Notes under the pieces: model-generated
What the model was told of the DNA's origin: nothing
The model's database searches: none
Seen by the model: the letters and a program-made list of their open reading frames with translations, nothing else
Shown here: positions 10,190 through 21,411 of the stretch, piece by piece
Position numbering within the stretch: the first letter of the stretch is position 1
Layout: every line of letters starts with the position of its first letter
Position numbers and translations under genes: made by a program
Origin: Cladochytrium replicatum
Taxonomy: Eukaryota > Chytridiomycota > Chytridiomycetes > Cladochytriales > Cladochytriaceae
NCBI GenBank assembly: GCA_025526935.1
Contig: JAHLKD010000042.1
Coordinates: 1 to 64,000 of the forward strand
Reading direction: 5' to 3'
DNA length: 64,000 bases

Positions 10190-13100
10190 GGTGGCACCTC
10201 TCTATGGTTTACATTTCGTGGGCTTTTGGTTGGAGGGTATTATTTGCCTCCGTGTGGTATTGCTCAGGACCCCTTCCTTGAAGAGTTTATTGCTTCACTT
10301 CCTCAACATGTCCCGTCCTCCGTGCCCTGTTCTTTTGTTGGGCGATTTCAATGCCCGTTTTTTAGCTACTGGTGATCATTCTTCAAATTGTAGGGGTAGG
10401 TTGTTTGAGCAATTTATTTCTGCCGCTAGTTTCTCTCTAGTTAAGCACCCTTCCTGTCATAACCCCACATTTTCTTCTCGCAATGGTGACTCCATTATCG
10501 ATTTGTTGTTTGTCAATCCTCTGCTTCAATGTGATCCTATTTCTTACATAGTTCATAGTCGTCTAGCCGACAGCGAGTTTATGCCTTGGGCTTCTGACCA
10601 TTTTCCGGTTACAGCTGTTTTTTCTTTTGCTCCTCCCAATGCCAGCGCTCCCTCTGCTGCACCACCCCACAAGCGCTGGGCTGCTCATCTGTTGCGTGAA
10701 CCTGCTGTCTTTCAAGCAATGGAGGATGTGGGACATTTGTTTTTTGATCCCACCCTTGCTGATGTCAATGCTGCCCTCAGTCCAATTTTAGAAGCTCCCG
10801 CCTTTGCCCAAATGTCTGTGGATGTTGCACAGGGATGTATTGACTCTGCATTGGATATTATTTTGTCCTTTGTTACTTCCTGTGCTGCTTGTGTCATTGG
10901 ACCCCCCAGTTTAGTTCGCCGTCGCCCTGCCCTGCCATTGTTGCCGCCGCATTTAGTGGCCTTGCGACGGAGCTACTTACTTGCTCATAAGCACTATTTA
11001 GCTGTTTCTTCCTGTGATGATCCTGATCCTGTTTTAGTTGAGTATTGCCGCTTGGAGCGTGACCGGCTATCGCGTGAGCGTGTCAAAGCTTTTCGTACTT
11101 GGTCCCTCTCTCAGCGAGCTCGAGGCTTCTGGCGACAATATGTTTAGTTCTTCTCCTAGTTCTTTAACCGAGGTTAGCAAAGTTCTTTCCACCGCGCGTA
11201 GGTGTCATCAACGGCGCTCAGCTGCAAGTGGTTTATTGTCTGATCCTGCCTCTCTATCTCATTATCGCAATCACTTTGCCTCCGTTTATCAGACTCAGTT
11301 TGCACAATCCTCTGCCAGTGCAGAACACGTTCGTCTACATGCGCTGAATGATTCTGTGTCAGTTAGTGTTAGTGACTTTGTTTGTGCTATTCGTTCTTCC
11401 CCAAACAACTCTGCTCCTGGCCCAAACCATATTCGAGCTGAGTTATTTAAGCCGTTAGCTTCTGATGTTGCTATCCTTTTTGTTCAACTTTCAAACGCTA
11501 TTTTCCGTTCAGGTTTGTCGCCCTCTGCATGGAATGCTGGCTTGTTGTTACCTGTTTGGAAGAATAATGGCTCCATTGGTGATATTAGTCAGTACCGCCC
11601 CATTACTTTAACCAATGTTGATAGAAAAATCTTTGAGCGTACCCTGCTTCCTATGCTTGTAGCTCATGTTGGTAAACTTGATCCCGCCCAAGCTGGTTTC
11701 CAGGCCAATCGTTCAGGTGTTGAGTGTGTTTTTGCATTAGATGCTACCCTTCGACGGGCTTCCCGCACTGCTCTGCCTTATTGTGTTACTTTCTTAGATA
11801 TTAAAGCAGCGTATGATACTGTGCATAGGCCTCTTTTGTGGGAACGTCTTCGTCAATTTCCCAGAATTCCAAACCGTTTGATCTCTGTTTTGATGAGTAT
11901 GTTTGATCGTTGTTCTTCTCAGGTTGTTATAGAGAATCGTTCTTCTGATTTGTTTTCGCTTCCACGAGGTCTTTTTCAAGGTTCTGTTTTGTCTCCGTTC
12001 TTGTACTCAGTTTTCATCAATCCTTTAGCACAGCTCCTTCGTCGTGAATCTTCTCATCTTGCTAGGTTTTCTTATAACACTCCTGTTTTCAATTCGTTGT
12101 TTTTTGCTGATGACATAGCTTTGTTTTCTGCCACCCCTGAGCAAGCCCAACGTGCATTGAAAATTTGTGAAGATTTTGCTTTAGCTTCTCATTTTGTGTT
12201 TTCACCTTCAAAGTGTGCTGTGTTATCTTCTCAACGGTTACCCACCCCCTTGAAGCTTCATGGCTCTGCCCTCCCTGTAGAGGTTTCATTTAGATACCTT
12301 GGTCACTATTTTACTATTGAAGGGCTGCAACTATTGATCATCGGTTAGAGAATGCTCGTGCCTCATTGTATCTTTTTGCACCTTATGTCTCGTACTTTGG
12401 TGGGTCTGCTCCTCGTGTTGCCAGGTTGTTGTTTTTGTCTTTTATTAGACCTTCACTTGAGTTTGGTTTAGCACTTATTCGGCCTTCCACTGCTCAGCTT
12501 CAGGTACTCGAGCGTTTTTGTTATCATGCACTGTGTCGTCTGTTTTCGATAGCCCATACCACTTCGCGTGTTGGTTTGTTGCTGTTAGCGCAAATTCCTA
12601 CTTTTGAGTTCAGGCTGAAGTACCTTCAGGCACGTATGTTTGCTCGCTGGTCTAGTGATTCCAGCCCTCTGTTACCAGCTGCTGTGTTGCAATTCTATCG
12701 GTCATCTCCAGTAGGTTATGGTTCATCTCCTTATTTTTCCGCTTGTCACAATGATCTCATTGTTCCTATGCCTGTTGCGCCCCCACTTCATCCGTTGATG
12801 TTGCATTTTCAGTCTTTAGCTGTTGCACATAATGGACCAATTGCAGTTTCGTTTGCCCCTGTCCGCAATTTGAAACTTCGCCACCCTTTGTTGCTACCCC
12901 CACACCAACATCTCCCAACAGTATGTCTTCGTTTGTTCCTGCTATATGGGCTTGGCCGCCTGTTTCCAAACCCCCGACCTTATTGTAGGAACTGTCATGA
13001 TGCCCCTGAAGTGTCGCGTGCCCATGTCTCTGTGTGTCTACATTTGCGTGCTAGTTTGTCTGCTAGTTTTGATCTAGGCCCGCCTGATGATCCCCGCCTA

Positions 13101-13223
13101 CCTCTTGACATTGCAATTGATATGCTTTCACCACGGCCTTTTTATCCTTCCCCTGCTTTTTCCCAGTGGGTTCTTGTTCTTCGTGCACTTAACCGCATTT
13201 GGTCAAACTGTCTTGGTTATTAG
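10190..13223 (+). pseudogene. LINE ORF2 (endonuclease-reverse transcriptase), 5'-truncated and frameshifted
   Basis: This is a non-LTR retrotransposon ORF2 remnant. The endonuclease (EEP) part lacks its N-terminus but keeps GDFNARF, a DSIIDLLFVNP segment and SDHFPVTAVF (about 10320-10620). The RT has FLDIKAAYDTVH (about 11790), RGLFQGSVLSP and the catalytic box FADDIALFS (about 12105-12130). The C-terminal part (12366-13223) ends in a CCHC-like motif (CRNC, H, C near 12985-13040). The frame breaks near 10320 (2 bp missing relative to the copy at 48.4 kb), near 11140, and near 12316 (about 8 bp missing relative to the copy at 46.87 kb). The 3' end is an AATAAA-containing tail and GTTCAAAAAAAAAA near 13426. 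It is dead but can be recognised as the same family as pieces at 32, 46-48 kb. Confidence 0.93.
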
Positions 13224-13423
13224 TTAGTTTTGTCTCCAGCTCCTGATTGTATCTTGTCTGCTTTTGTTGATTTGGATATGCCTTAGTGTTTTGAAACATT
13301 TTACTTTTCCTACGGCTCGCACGGCTCCCCATGTGCTGCCAATTTACGTGTATTTTTACACTTGTATTTGGATTTTGCACCAGCGGGTGATATATATTGG
13401 TTGGACAATAAATACATATTATG

Positions 13424-13437
13424 AAGTTCAAAAAAAA

Positions 13438-13441
<4 letters not shown>
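13424..13441 (+). other. LINE 3' terminus with A-tail
   Basis: The LINE ends AAGTTC followed by ten A. The same GTTC-A(n) ending appears at about 24950-24959 and, inverted, near 24595. It marks the 3' end used in target-primed reverse transcription. Confidence 0.7.

Positions 13442-13485
<44 letters not shown>
13442..13485 (+). repeat. (CT)n microsatellite
   Basis: About 22 uninterrupted CT units sit directly after the A-tail of the upstream LINE. Confidence 0.98.
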
Positions 13486-13486
<1 letters not shown>

Positions 13487-13682
13487 AAATCAATGCCGCC
13501 TCCCAGTGCTCCGCATGCGCAGCTGCCTGATGCGCCGCACCCCCCGCCATGCCCCCAGATGGACTTTCTGGTGGCACCGTGATTTTTGAACCCGTTCGCG
13601 TCCCCGTGCCTCTTCAGTTGAAAATTCTGCTCCACAGCTTCCATTCTCCGCTCCTGCCTCTCCAATTCACTGGGCTGATGAT

Positions 13683-14843
13683 GTGAATATGGGGGAGGAT
13701 GAAAATGCCGAATCACGTGACTTTGGATCACGTGACCGACACGCCAAAAGACCTGCTGAACATGAATTGCCCCTTGGTCGCTCCCGTTCTCGTTCCCGAT
13801 CACATCTGCCCGGTGTCTGGGTTCTTGCTGCTGTGGCTGCTCCCTCGAGTGTTGCATCTCTGGCCTATCTCCATGTCGTTCTCACTCAGATGCGATCTGT
13901 TTGTGCAACCTTTGATCCGTTGGCGATGCTGGATCCTATGCTTGCACATTTGCCGAGGGACACTCCTGCTGAATTTTTTAGTGTTTGTCGTGATATGGCC
14001 GAGGATCTGGTGGGTCGCTTTGGGAGGCCGCTGCCTTCGCCTTCACCTCCGGTTGCCCCTGTCTCCTGCCATGATGATGTGGCTGCGCCTGTGTGCCTTC
14101 TCCCTAGACAACTGCATGGTAATCCTCCAATTCAGGACGATCTTGGGAACTCTGGTGCTCCTGGCCCTCGCCCCCCATCTAGTAGACCTGCCCCACGTGG
14201 ACCTCGTGGTCCATGCACTTATGCCGCTGCTGCTGCCAATGCCCGTGCCTGTGTGCTTGAGAGTCTCCCCACACTGAGTGCTGAATCTCGTACAGAAGCT
14301 GTCAGGACTGCCCTTGCTGGTCGTGACCCCACTTCGAATGTCAGCCTTCGTGGCCCTCGGCCTGTTGTATTCTATCCACCGACCTCTCCACTGCGGGTCT
14401 CCCCACCTGCTGATCTTCAGGCCCGTGTGGATGATTTGACCACTGTGTACATCAAGGACATCATGAGACAGCGGCTCGGCTTTGTGCGGACCATGCTGAG
14501 GGCTCTCTTGGGAGATGAGGTGGTGTGTGGTATCCGCCACATCAGTTTTGTTGGTCGCAACATTGCTTCCTTTATCTGTATTCGCTCAACCGCAATTGCT
14601 CTCCGTGCGCACTTCTCCACCCAGGAAGCTTCCACTGACAAATCAAACCCTGACTTTCTCCGCCGAGGCTCTACTCTGCCTTTGGAGCAGCGGGAGGCTG
14701 CGGTCAGGGAAGTTGTCCACAAGAGATATGCACATATCCTCAGTTCAGTTACTGATCCTGCTATTTTCCTGTATGTCCGTGGTCAGCTCCCCATGGATGC
14801 TCAGGAAAGTGTGCTGGACAGTACCCACATAATCAGGATCGGC
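13683..14843 (+). pseudogene. LINE ORF1 (nucleic-acid-binding protein), 3'-truncated
   Basis: The N-terminal part is basic and Arg/Ser-rich (RSRSRSRSH), followed by Pro-rich sequence. The C-terminal ~130 residues (IRHISFVGRNIASFI, then EQREAAVREVVHKRYAHIL and DPAIFLYVRGQLP) are clearly homologous to the ORF1 at 22130-22603, which sits directly before a LINE ORF2. That pairing identifies it as LINE ORF1. Homology ends near 14840, where GGGTC-rich DNA of the hAT element starts. ORF1 proteins typically bind the LINE RNA; that role is inferred. The exact start codon is uncertain. Confidence 0.8.
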
Positions 14844-14846
14844 GGG

Positions 14847-15005
14847 TTTTAGGGTCTTTCGGGTCGGGTCCGGGTCCATTGACCAAATGTACCCGACCCG
14901 AGTGCCGGGTTTTCATGGAAAATTTTCGGGTCGGGTCCGGGGCGGGTATCGGGTCCAGTAGGAAAACCCTTCTCGGGTCAAAAGTCAGACCTGAGTAAAA
15001 CCCGA
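14847..15005 (+). repeat. Left GGGTC-rich subterminal region of the hAT element
   Basis: There are dense, irregular copies of CGGGTCGGGTCCGGGT and its complement CCCGACCCG. Such short motifs near hAT ends usually serve as transposase binding sites; this role is inferred. Confidence 0.7.
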
Positions 15006-15041
15006 TGTGATAGAGAAGCTAAAACGAAGCTATTGTTCTTT

Positions 15042-15815
15042 CTGTCCACGCGGACACTTTCCAAGAAGACGCAATATAAGTTTTGTATGTATCAACCAAT
15101 TTTGCATCACAACAGACATCGAGGCATGTATTTTCTGTCCACCCGGACACTTTCTCAACTCATTGACGTACTTCAGTTATCTCTACCCAATACAACTAAC
15201 CTCTCTATCAATGTTACTAGCAATAAGATTCTGTCCACCCGGACACTTTCTTAACTCATTGACAGTACTTGAGTGATCTCTATCAAGTACAACTAACATC
15301 TCTATCAATGTTACTAGCAATAAAATTCTGTCCACCCGGACACTTTCTCAACTCATTGACGGTACTTCAGTGATCTCTATCAAGTACAGCTAACATCTCT
15401 ATCAATGTTACTAGCAATAAGATTCTGTCCACCCGGACACTTTCTTAACTCATTGACGGTACTTGAGTGATCTCTATCAAGTACAGCTAACATCTCTATC
15501 AATGTTACTAGCAATAAGATTCTGTCCACCCGGACACTTTCTCAACTCATTGACGTACTTCAGTTATCTCTACCCAATACAACTAACCTCTCTATCAATG
15601 TTACTAGCAATAGGATTCTGTCCACCCGGACACTTTCTCAACACATTGACGTACTTCAGTTATCTCTACCCAGTACAACTAACCTCCATCAATGTTACTA
15701 GCAATACGATTCTGTCCACCCGGACACTTTCCAAGAAGTCACAACGGAAGTTCTGTAACAAACAATTTCTACCACGACAGGCCTCGAGAGCTGTGCTTTC
15801 TGTGCACCTGGACAC
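15042..15815 (+). repeat. Left array: nine direct ~97-bp repeats
   Basis: The core CTGTCCACCCGGACACTT starts at 15042, 15135, 15231, 15328, 15425, 15522, 15618, 15712 and (diverged) 15800. Spacings are 88-97 bp, mostly 96-97. Each core contains the palindrome-like TGTCC-ACCC-GGACA. Between cores lie conserved stretches such as CTCAACTCATTGAC and CAATGTTACTAGCAATA. The first and last copies are the most diverged. Palindromic cores repeated next to a BED-finger transposase gene suggest protein-binding sites. Confidence 0.95.
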
Positions 15816-15852
15816 TTAGAGTCAGTAACGTTCCAGCCACACCACAGCAAAA

Positions 15853-18297
15853 GTGGACGCCGCCTTTGTTAAACCAAAGCATAAGGCAGCGTCCGACGCA
15901 AGCCAAAGACTGGTGGACAGTCATCCGCTTGACACACCGAAGCAAAGTCTGCCAGCCCCCCAAATTTCAGAGGCGTCCAGCGAGGGGAACAGCATGCAGG
16001 ACAAACGCAGACGTGTATCAGGACACAGTGGCAACAACAGCGCTCGAGAGCCGAGCTCCACATCTTCTTCCAATGACTCCAGCGAGTTGGGCCTGGCTTC
16101 TCAGCATGCACAAGAGCTTCCTGCCGACGTTAGTTTTGCTGACTCTTCAGTGCGACAGGAGCCTGCAGCTGGATCAGTTCAACCATCAATGCTTTCATCA
16201 GACGCAGATGTTGATAGCATGTCAGACTGTAGAGGTAGTCGAGGCGGCATAGCGAAGGATTACTATAAGGTTGACAATGGTCTGAGAACATGTTTGGTTG
16301 CGAAATGCAAGTGGAGCCAGAAGGTCGATAAGACGGGATCAACAAAAAACTTCCTCCGGCATCTGAAAAACCACCATGGAAGTATTGCCAGGTCGCTTGG
16401 ACTGTTGGACATCGTCCCCAAGGGACAACAGACATTGAATTTCGGCTCGCAGGAGAAGGAGCAAAACTTTGTGTTCAATCCAGACGTAGCGTGGCGGTCG
16501 ATTTTGGACTGGATTGCTGCAGACAATCAGGCTTTTACTGTTGTGGAGAACGAGTTCTTTGTCAGCATGCTGAAGACTTTTCAGCCAAACTATACACCAT
16601 ACACCCAAAGACGGCAAAAGCAGTGAAGCAAAAGGAGATGGATCTTTACGATAGGCAGAAGGAGCTCGTTAAAGGTCTGATTGTTGGTTTGCCTTCAAAA
16701 GTATCAATAACAGCTGACTGTTGGACATCGAAGAACCAGATTTCTTTTCTTGGAATTACTGCCCACTTCATCACGAAAGAATGGGAGCCGCAGGACTTGC
16801 TGCTGCAGATGATTCCGATGGTTGGAAAGCATGAAGGTGTCGCCATGGCTAGTCAGCTTGTCAAGTGTCTGGATGAATTTGGCATGCTATCGGGTGAACG
16901 CTTATTGTGCATTACAACCGACAACGGTTCAAACAACTTTACCATGAGTGCTAAGCTGGAGACGCTCTTGGAAGATAGGGATATTGCGTGGTCTGCAGAA
17001 ACTCAACACATGCGGTGTATGGCACACATTATCAATCTTGCAGCAAAGGATTTTATCGATACATTCGCACCCGCAGGGGACACAGTCGCAAATGACGATA
17101 ACTCCGGCGTTAATGTCATAAACCTTCTTCGACGGCTAGTCAGAGGAATCCGGTCTTCCCCAAAACGACAAAGCTCATTTATTGATTTGTGCCGATTTGT
17201 GAAACTGGTTCCTCTATTACCAATTATCGATGTGACAACTCGCTGGAACAGCACGTTCTATATGGTCAAACGAGCCTTACAGCTACGAGAGGTAATGTAC
17301 AAAAATATGCTGGATTGAAGAGTCTTTGAAAGATTGGTCAATAAATCCAAAGCAATGGGAGGTCCTACAGAAGATCCGGGATGGTTTGAGTGTTTTCGAG
17401 GTTATATCAAAGGCAATCGAGGGGTCTAGATATCCAACACTTCCGCTTGTTATTCCATTTTACAACGATCTTATCGATCAACTGGAGGACCTAGAGGATG
17501 CAGAATTAGATGAAACTTTCACCAAAGCATTTCAAAATGCACTAGATAAGCTGAGAATATATTACTCAATCGCTAAGAGCCCGTGTTTAGCAGTTGCTAC
17601 GGTACTCGATCCTCGTTTTAAGGATCAATATTATCGATTTTCAAAGGCTTGGGAGAAAGATGTAGGAAGGGATCAGGTCACCCTAGTGCGGAAAGTCTGG
17701 GAGGAATCGTATAAGTCACGGAAAATCAAGAACAGTGGTGCCGATGTTTTTGGAAACACGCCAGAACGTCGACACGATTCGAGCGGAGCTTCCGGTGATA
17801 GACAGAAAAAACCGGACGCTGAACGCTTGAGAGCCATTAGATCCGTTTTCATCTGGCAAGAAGAGATTCCTGAGGAAAAAGATGAGCTGGATCGCTATCT
17901 TGGCGATCAGGTACTCCGCGGTATTGATTCTGATGGGAAGCCAATCAATATTATGGACTGGTGGAAGACCGTTGGAAGTGTGAACTTTCCAGCCCTAAGC
18001 CAGATGGCAATGGACTATTTAGGAATACCAGCAACAAGCGCTCCAGTCAAACGAAAGTTTTCAGCCGGGGTTGATTTGGTACCTGCAACTCGCAACCGCC
18101 TTGCTCCAAGAACAATAAATGCGTTGATGTGCCGTCATGACTGGTTGCATCAATTGAGTGCTGAAGAACCGTTCAAAAATGATTCCCTAGATTCAAAAAG
18201 TGATGTTAGTGAGGATTTTGTAAAGGTGCATAATTTTGGCGAGGATTTTGATGTGGTATTAGAGTTGGAAGCAACTGATGATAACCCACTCTATTAA
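15853..18297 (+). pseudogene. hAT-family transposase with BED zinc finger, two frameshifts
   Basis: Three successive frames give one hAT transposase: about 15853-16600, 16600-17310 and 17310-18297. A BED finger lies near 16290-16390 (C-x-V-A-K-C ... H-L-K-N-H). Catalytic-region motifs include ITADCWTS (about 16710) and TTDNGSNN (about 16915), followed by CMAHIINLAAK and later VLDPRFKDQYY (about 17605). The C-terminal hAT dimerisation region contains PATSAPVKRKFSAG and LAPRTINALM (about 18030-18130). The family excises and reinserts DNA by a hairpin mechanism. Frame changes near 16590 and 17305 look like 1-nt indels rather than introns, so the copy is probably inactive unless these are sequencing errors. 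The first start codon is uncertain. Confidence 0.93.
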
Positions 18298-18352
18298 ATA
18301 CAAATTGTTGTTTAGACTGTTCATCTGTTGAAGTACCGTCCAGGAGTTGAGA

Positions 18353-18679
18353 AAGCGACCGCCTGGACAGAATCCTATTGCGAGTAGTATTTGTAGAGAG
18401 GTTGGTTGTACTTGATCGAGATCAGTGAAGTATCAGTGAAGTACCGTCAATGAGTTGAGAAAGTGTCCGGGTGGACAGAATCTTATTGCTAGTAACATTA
18501 TTAGAGAGGTTAGCTGTACTTGATAGAGATCACTGAAGTACCGTCAATGAGTTGAGAAAGTGTCCGGGTGGACAGAATCTTATTGCTAGTAACATTGATA
18601 GAGAGGTTAGCTGTACTTGATAGAGATCACTGATCACTGAAGTACCGTCAATAAGTTGAGAAAGTGTCCAGGTGGACAG
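18353..18679 (-). repeat. Right array: inverted copies of the ~97-bp repeat
   Basis: The reverse-complement core GTGTCCGGGTGGACAG occurs near 18353 (diverged), at 18463, at 18560 and at 18664. Flanking blocks match the left array in opposite orientation. The two arrays therefore form an imperfect inverted repeat around the transposase gene. Confidence 0.93.
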
Positions 18680-18728
18680 AAATCTGGGAGACTGAGTGTC
18701 ACTGTGTCTGTCTGGGTAGAATAGGATT

Positions 18729-18872
18729 CTGTCCCCCCGGACACTTTCTCAACTCATTGACGGTACTTCAGTGATCTCTATCAAGTACAGCTAACCTCTC
18801 TATCAATTTTACTAGCAATAAGATTCTGTCCACCCGGACAGAATCCTCTCTATCAATGTTACTAGCCAGTTT
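18729..18872 (+). repeat. Two more direct ~97-bp repeat copies
   Basis: Cores at 18729 (CCCCCC variant) and 18826 are in the same orientation as the left array, directly after the inverted copies. The array polarity therefore flips between 18679 and 18729. Confidence 0.9.
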
Positions 18873-19007
18873 CTTCCCTAGCTTATTATTATTTTCAGAT
18901 CGGGTAGAAAACTATAGTGTCAGGGAAGTATTATAGCATACATTCCTGTAACATTCCGGCTAAGAACACTGGGCCAGTATCTTCCCACGACAAAGAGTAC
19001 AAACACC

Positions 19008-20683
19008 ATGCCTCGAACTACAAAGAAGCGAGCGTTAAAACAATCCAGACCATCATCTGAAAGAGAATCAAGTGCAGAACCTGTGACTGCACCTGAAACA
19101 TCTCTGGCATCGGGTTCTGAAGTGGAAGAAGCAGAAGTTGGCCTTGATGTCAAATCGACGGATGTCAAATCGACAGCTCCTTCAAAGAAACCGGCGCGAC
19201 GTGGTACTAAAGGGGATGCTGACTATTTGCTCATCGACGGACTCTGTCCTGCTTCAGACATACGACTTTGGTATCAAAACTAACCAGCCACAGCTACGAC
19301 TCGGAGGACTTCATCAGCAACTGTCAAACAAATCGTGATGAATGCGGCCCAAGATTTGTTCTTCAAGGGTTGATCGACCGACTTAACTCTGACAGCAAGC
19401 TAGTTCGTCAAGCCCTGAACAAAATTCACGATGAATGCAGTGGACGAACGGAGTTCATAACAGCAGCAAATGCCTATCGTATGGAGTGCTTGAAAAGCTC
19501 TTCCTTTCAGAAGGAAACAACATTTCTGGACTTTTACAGGCGGCAGGGACACAAGTACGGCATTTACAGAGGAATGCCCGTCACTGCAAAGGTTGACGAG
19601 TTCCAAGCGACCATCAAACGAGCAGATGAGGACCGTGAAAGGACAAAACAGGTCCTCAAACAGTCAGAACGACTGTTGAACATGACAAAAGATCTTGAAG
19701 AGACTGCAATGAACGAGAGAAGGACCCGCATCGCAGCAGAAGTGCGAGAGAAGGCTCTCATTGATGAATTGGGCAGGGCGGGTGCATTGATTCAGCACGG
19801 CGAGCACGAAGAGCTAGCAAGATTCAGGGAGATCACCGCTGCAATGGAAAGGGAGAAGCAGGCAACTTCCCAGGAGATTTCACAATGGAAATCACGTGTG
19901 ACCGCCCTGGAGGGAGAGCTTGCTGCTCTGAAACGACAGGCTGGTCATTCAGAAGCTGCAGCACCTGCGGCGCCAACATCAACAGGCGGCCTAATAAGCA
20001 TATCGTCGGCTATCAAGGGGATTGGTAGAATTCCGAAGGTACATCGAACCAGTTCTCCAACGAGTTCCCTTGCATTGCTTAGCCTGCAGCAGCATCGTCG
20101 TACGGCTATCCTTTTGGTGAAAGAGGTCATCCAGGGTATCTGCTTCCAGATGCATAAGATCAATGAGGTTATTTATGACCTTAAATTGCCGTCTCTTCCA
20201 CCATCAATCAAGTACGTCAATGTAAACTACGAAGTCCTCTCCCGAAATGAGTTTTTACGGCCCATATTTGTTGAATCAGACGACCGCTCAAGCCGAATAT
20301 CAACTTCAAGTAGAAGTTCTCGGAGCAGCCTTACTCTTCTTAGGGTGCACATTTTGCTCGGAAACTGGATACGGCACAATAATTCGCTAAGTACGTCTGC
20401 CACTATCTATCGCATGTTCAGGGCATTAGTGGATGCATATCCTTCTGAGTGGCTAAGGTTCTGGACGGCATACATCGGGCATCTTTCGTCCATAACGCTC
20501 CCTGAGGTGGATTGGAAACCTTGGAAGACAGGTTTAGCCAAGGATTTCATGCTTTCAAATGACGACATTGATCGGTTCATCAGGACTGGGTTGGCGAAGG
20601 ACGTAACCAGTGGTGGATGGGACTCTGACGATATGAACCAGATACAGAAGCTGATTTGGGCTGTTCCACCTATCAACTTGTGA
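19008..20683 (+). CDS. Unrecognised coiled-coil protein, second gene of the hAT element
   Basis: The first part (19008-19283, starting MPRTTKKRALKQSRPSS) is basic then acidic. The main frame (about 19262-20683) continues for about 470 residues. A frame change near 19265-19283 must be an intron or an indel. The main part has a conserved-looking N-terminal segment (FVLQGLIDRLNSDSKLV, FLDFYRRQGHKYGIYRG). A long Glu/Arg/Lys-rich coiled coil follows (about 19600-19950), then an Ala/Thr linker. The C-terminal ~200 residues are ordered and Trp-rich (IGHLSSITLPEVDWKPW, SGGWDSDDMNQIQ). I recognise no family. It lies between transposase and right-end motifs, in the same orientation, so it may be an accessory transposition protein or cargo. 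A host gene captured between two elements is the alternative. Confidence 0.6.
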
Positions 20684-21297
20684 TTGCTCAGTGGAGTTTT
20701 GTTTCTTTTTACGATAGTGTTTCTAAAATACACACTGTCCACACAGACACAAAGTGTTCATGTAAATATCCGTGGTCTAACTCAAAATTCAATCAATCCT
20801 CTCCTGGGCAGCAAAAACCCGGCGGGTCAGGTTCGGGTACGGGTTTCTGTAGAATTTCGTCGTAGGCAGGTAAGATCAGATAAGAGGTACTTGTTCAATG
20901 TATTGGAAGCTTAAGACTCACACCTTTTATAGGTTCTCCCATTCCCAACAAAGCCTCCCTTAATTTGTCCTTGCCACGTCAGCAGCGGCGCTCTCCTTCC
21001 TCCTTTGGTAAGTCCCCTTCAAGTTTGCTGGTGATCCGGAATTTTCTGGAACGCTGGCTTTTGAAGTTTTCGTCGAAGAACATGAAGCCGAAATAGAAAC
21101 AGAAATAAAACTTTTGGAAAACAACAAAGCTAGCGTCGTGGGTTAAACCACAAGCCATTCAACATCATGTCGCAAGTTCGATTCTGAGGATCAACAATAA
21201 TCCTGTTGTTATCCTCAGCCGAACTTTTTCTTTTTGAAAGTAAAAGCAAAGAAGGAAAACTTTTATGAACGAAACAACACTCAACAGTTTCAACCAC
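20684..21297. other. Hat-element interior without a supported gene
   Basis: Near 20737 there is a diverged repeat core (CTGTCCACACAGACAC), and at 20812-20850 a GGGTC-like cluster. Around 21030-21140 an acidic open stretch (FEVFVEEHEAEIETEIK) could be an exon relic, but nothing identifies it. Confidence 0.4.
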
Positions 21298-21411
21298 TTC
21301 GGGTCCGGGTATTCCCTTTGTACCCGTCAGTGACCCGGCGGGTCCCCAGACAAACACGACCCGGCCCAAAGGGTTTGGTGCGGGTCGCCACTGAAACCCG
21401 GACCCGAAATT
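21298..21411 (+). repeat. Right GGGTC/GACCC-rich region of the hAT element
   Basis: Multiple CGGGTCCGGGT and ACCCGGACCCG motifs mirror those at 14847-15005. Copia coding sequence begins directly after, giving the most natural right end of the hAT element. Confidence 0.65.

Larger units (their letters stand above)
14837..21411 (+). mobile_element. Large hAT-type DNA transposon with subterminal arrays and two genes (boundaries approximate)
   Basis: The left end is placed at CAGGATCGGCGGG (14837), hAT-like in starting CAGG and followed by clustered GGGTCGGGTCCGGGT motifs, as in subterminal regions of many hAT-Ac elements. A matching GGGTC/GACCC-rich region lies at 21298-21411, abutting Copia RNase H sequence at about 21412. 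Inside are a left repeat array, a BED-hAT transposase, a right inverted array, a second gene (19008-20683) and another GGGTC cluster at 20812-20850. Perfect terminal inverted repeats and an 8-bp target duplication could not be confirmed. The right end could instead be near 20850, or near 22107 where a CCCGGACCCGCCG motif occurs. Confidence 0.6.

Noticed and set aside
15042-15815. CRISPR-like look of the regular array
   Set aside because: The whole ~97-bp unit is repeated with no variable spacers, and this is a eukaryotic genome with no cas genes; it is a tandem/subterminal repeat.
21160-21200. tRNA-like sequence with TAGCGTCGTGGG (A-box-like) and GTTCGATTC (B-box-like)
   Set aside because: The T-arm and acceptor stems do not pair and no anticodon arm could be folded. 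At most a decayed tRNA-derived fragment.
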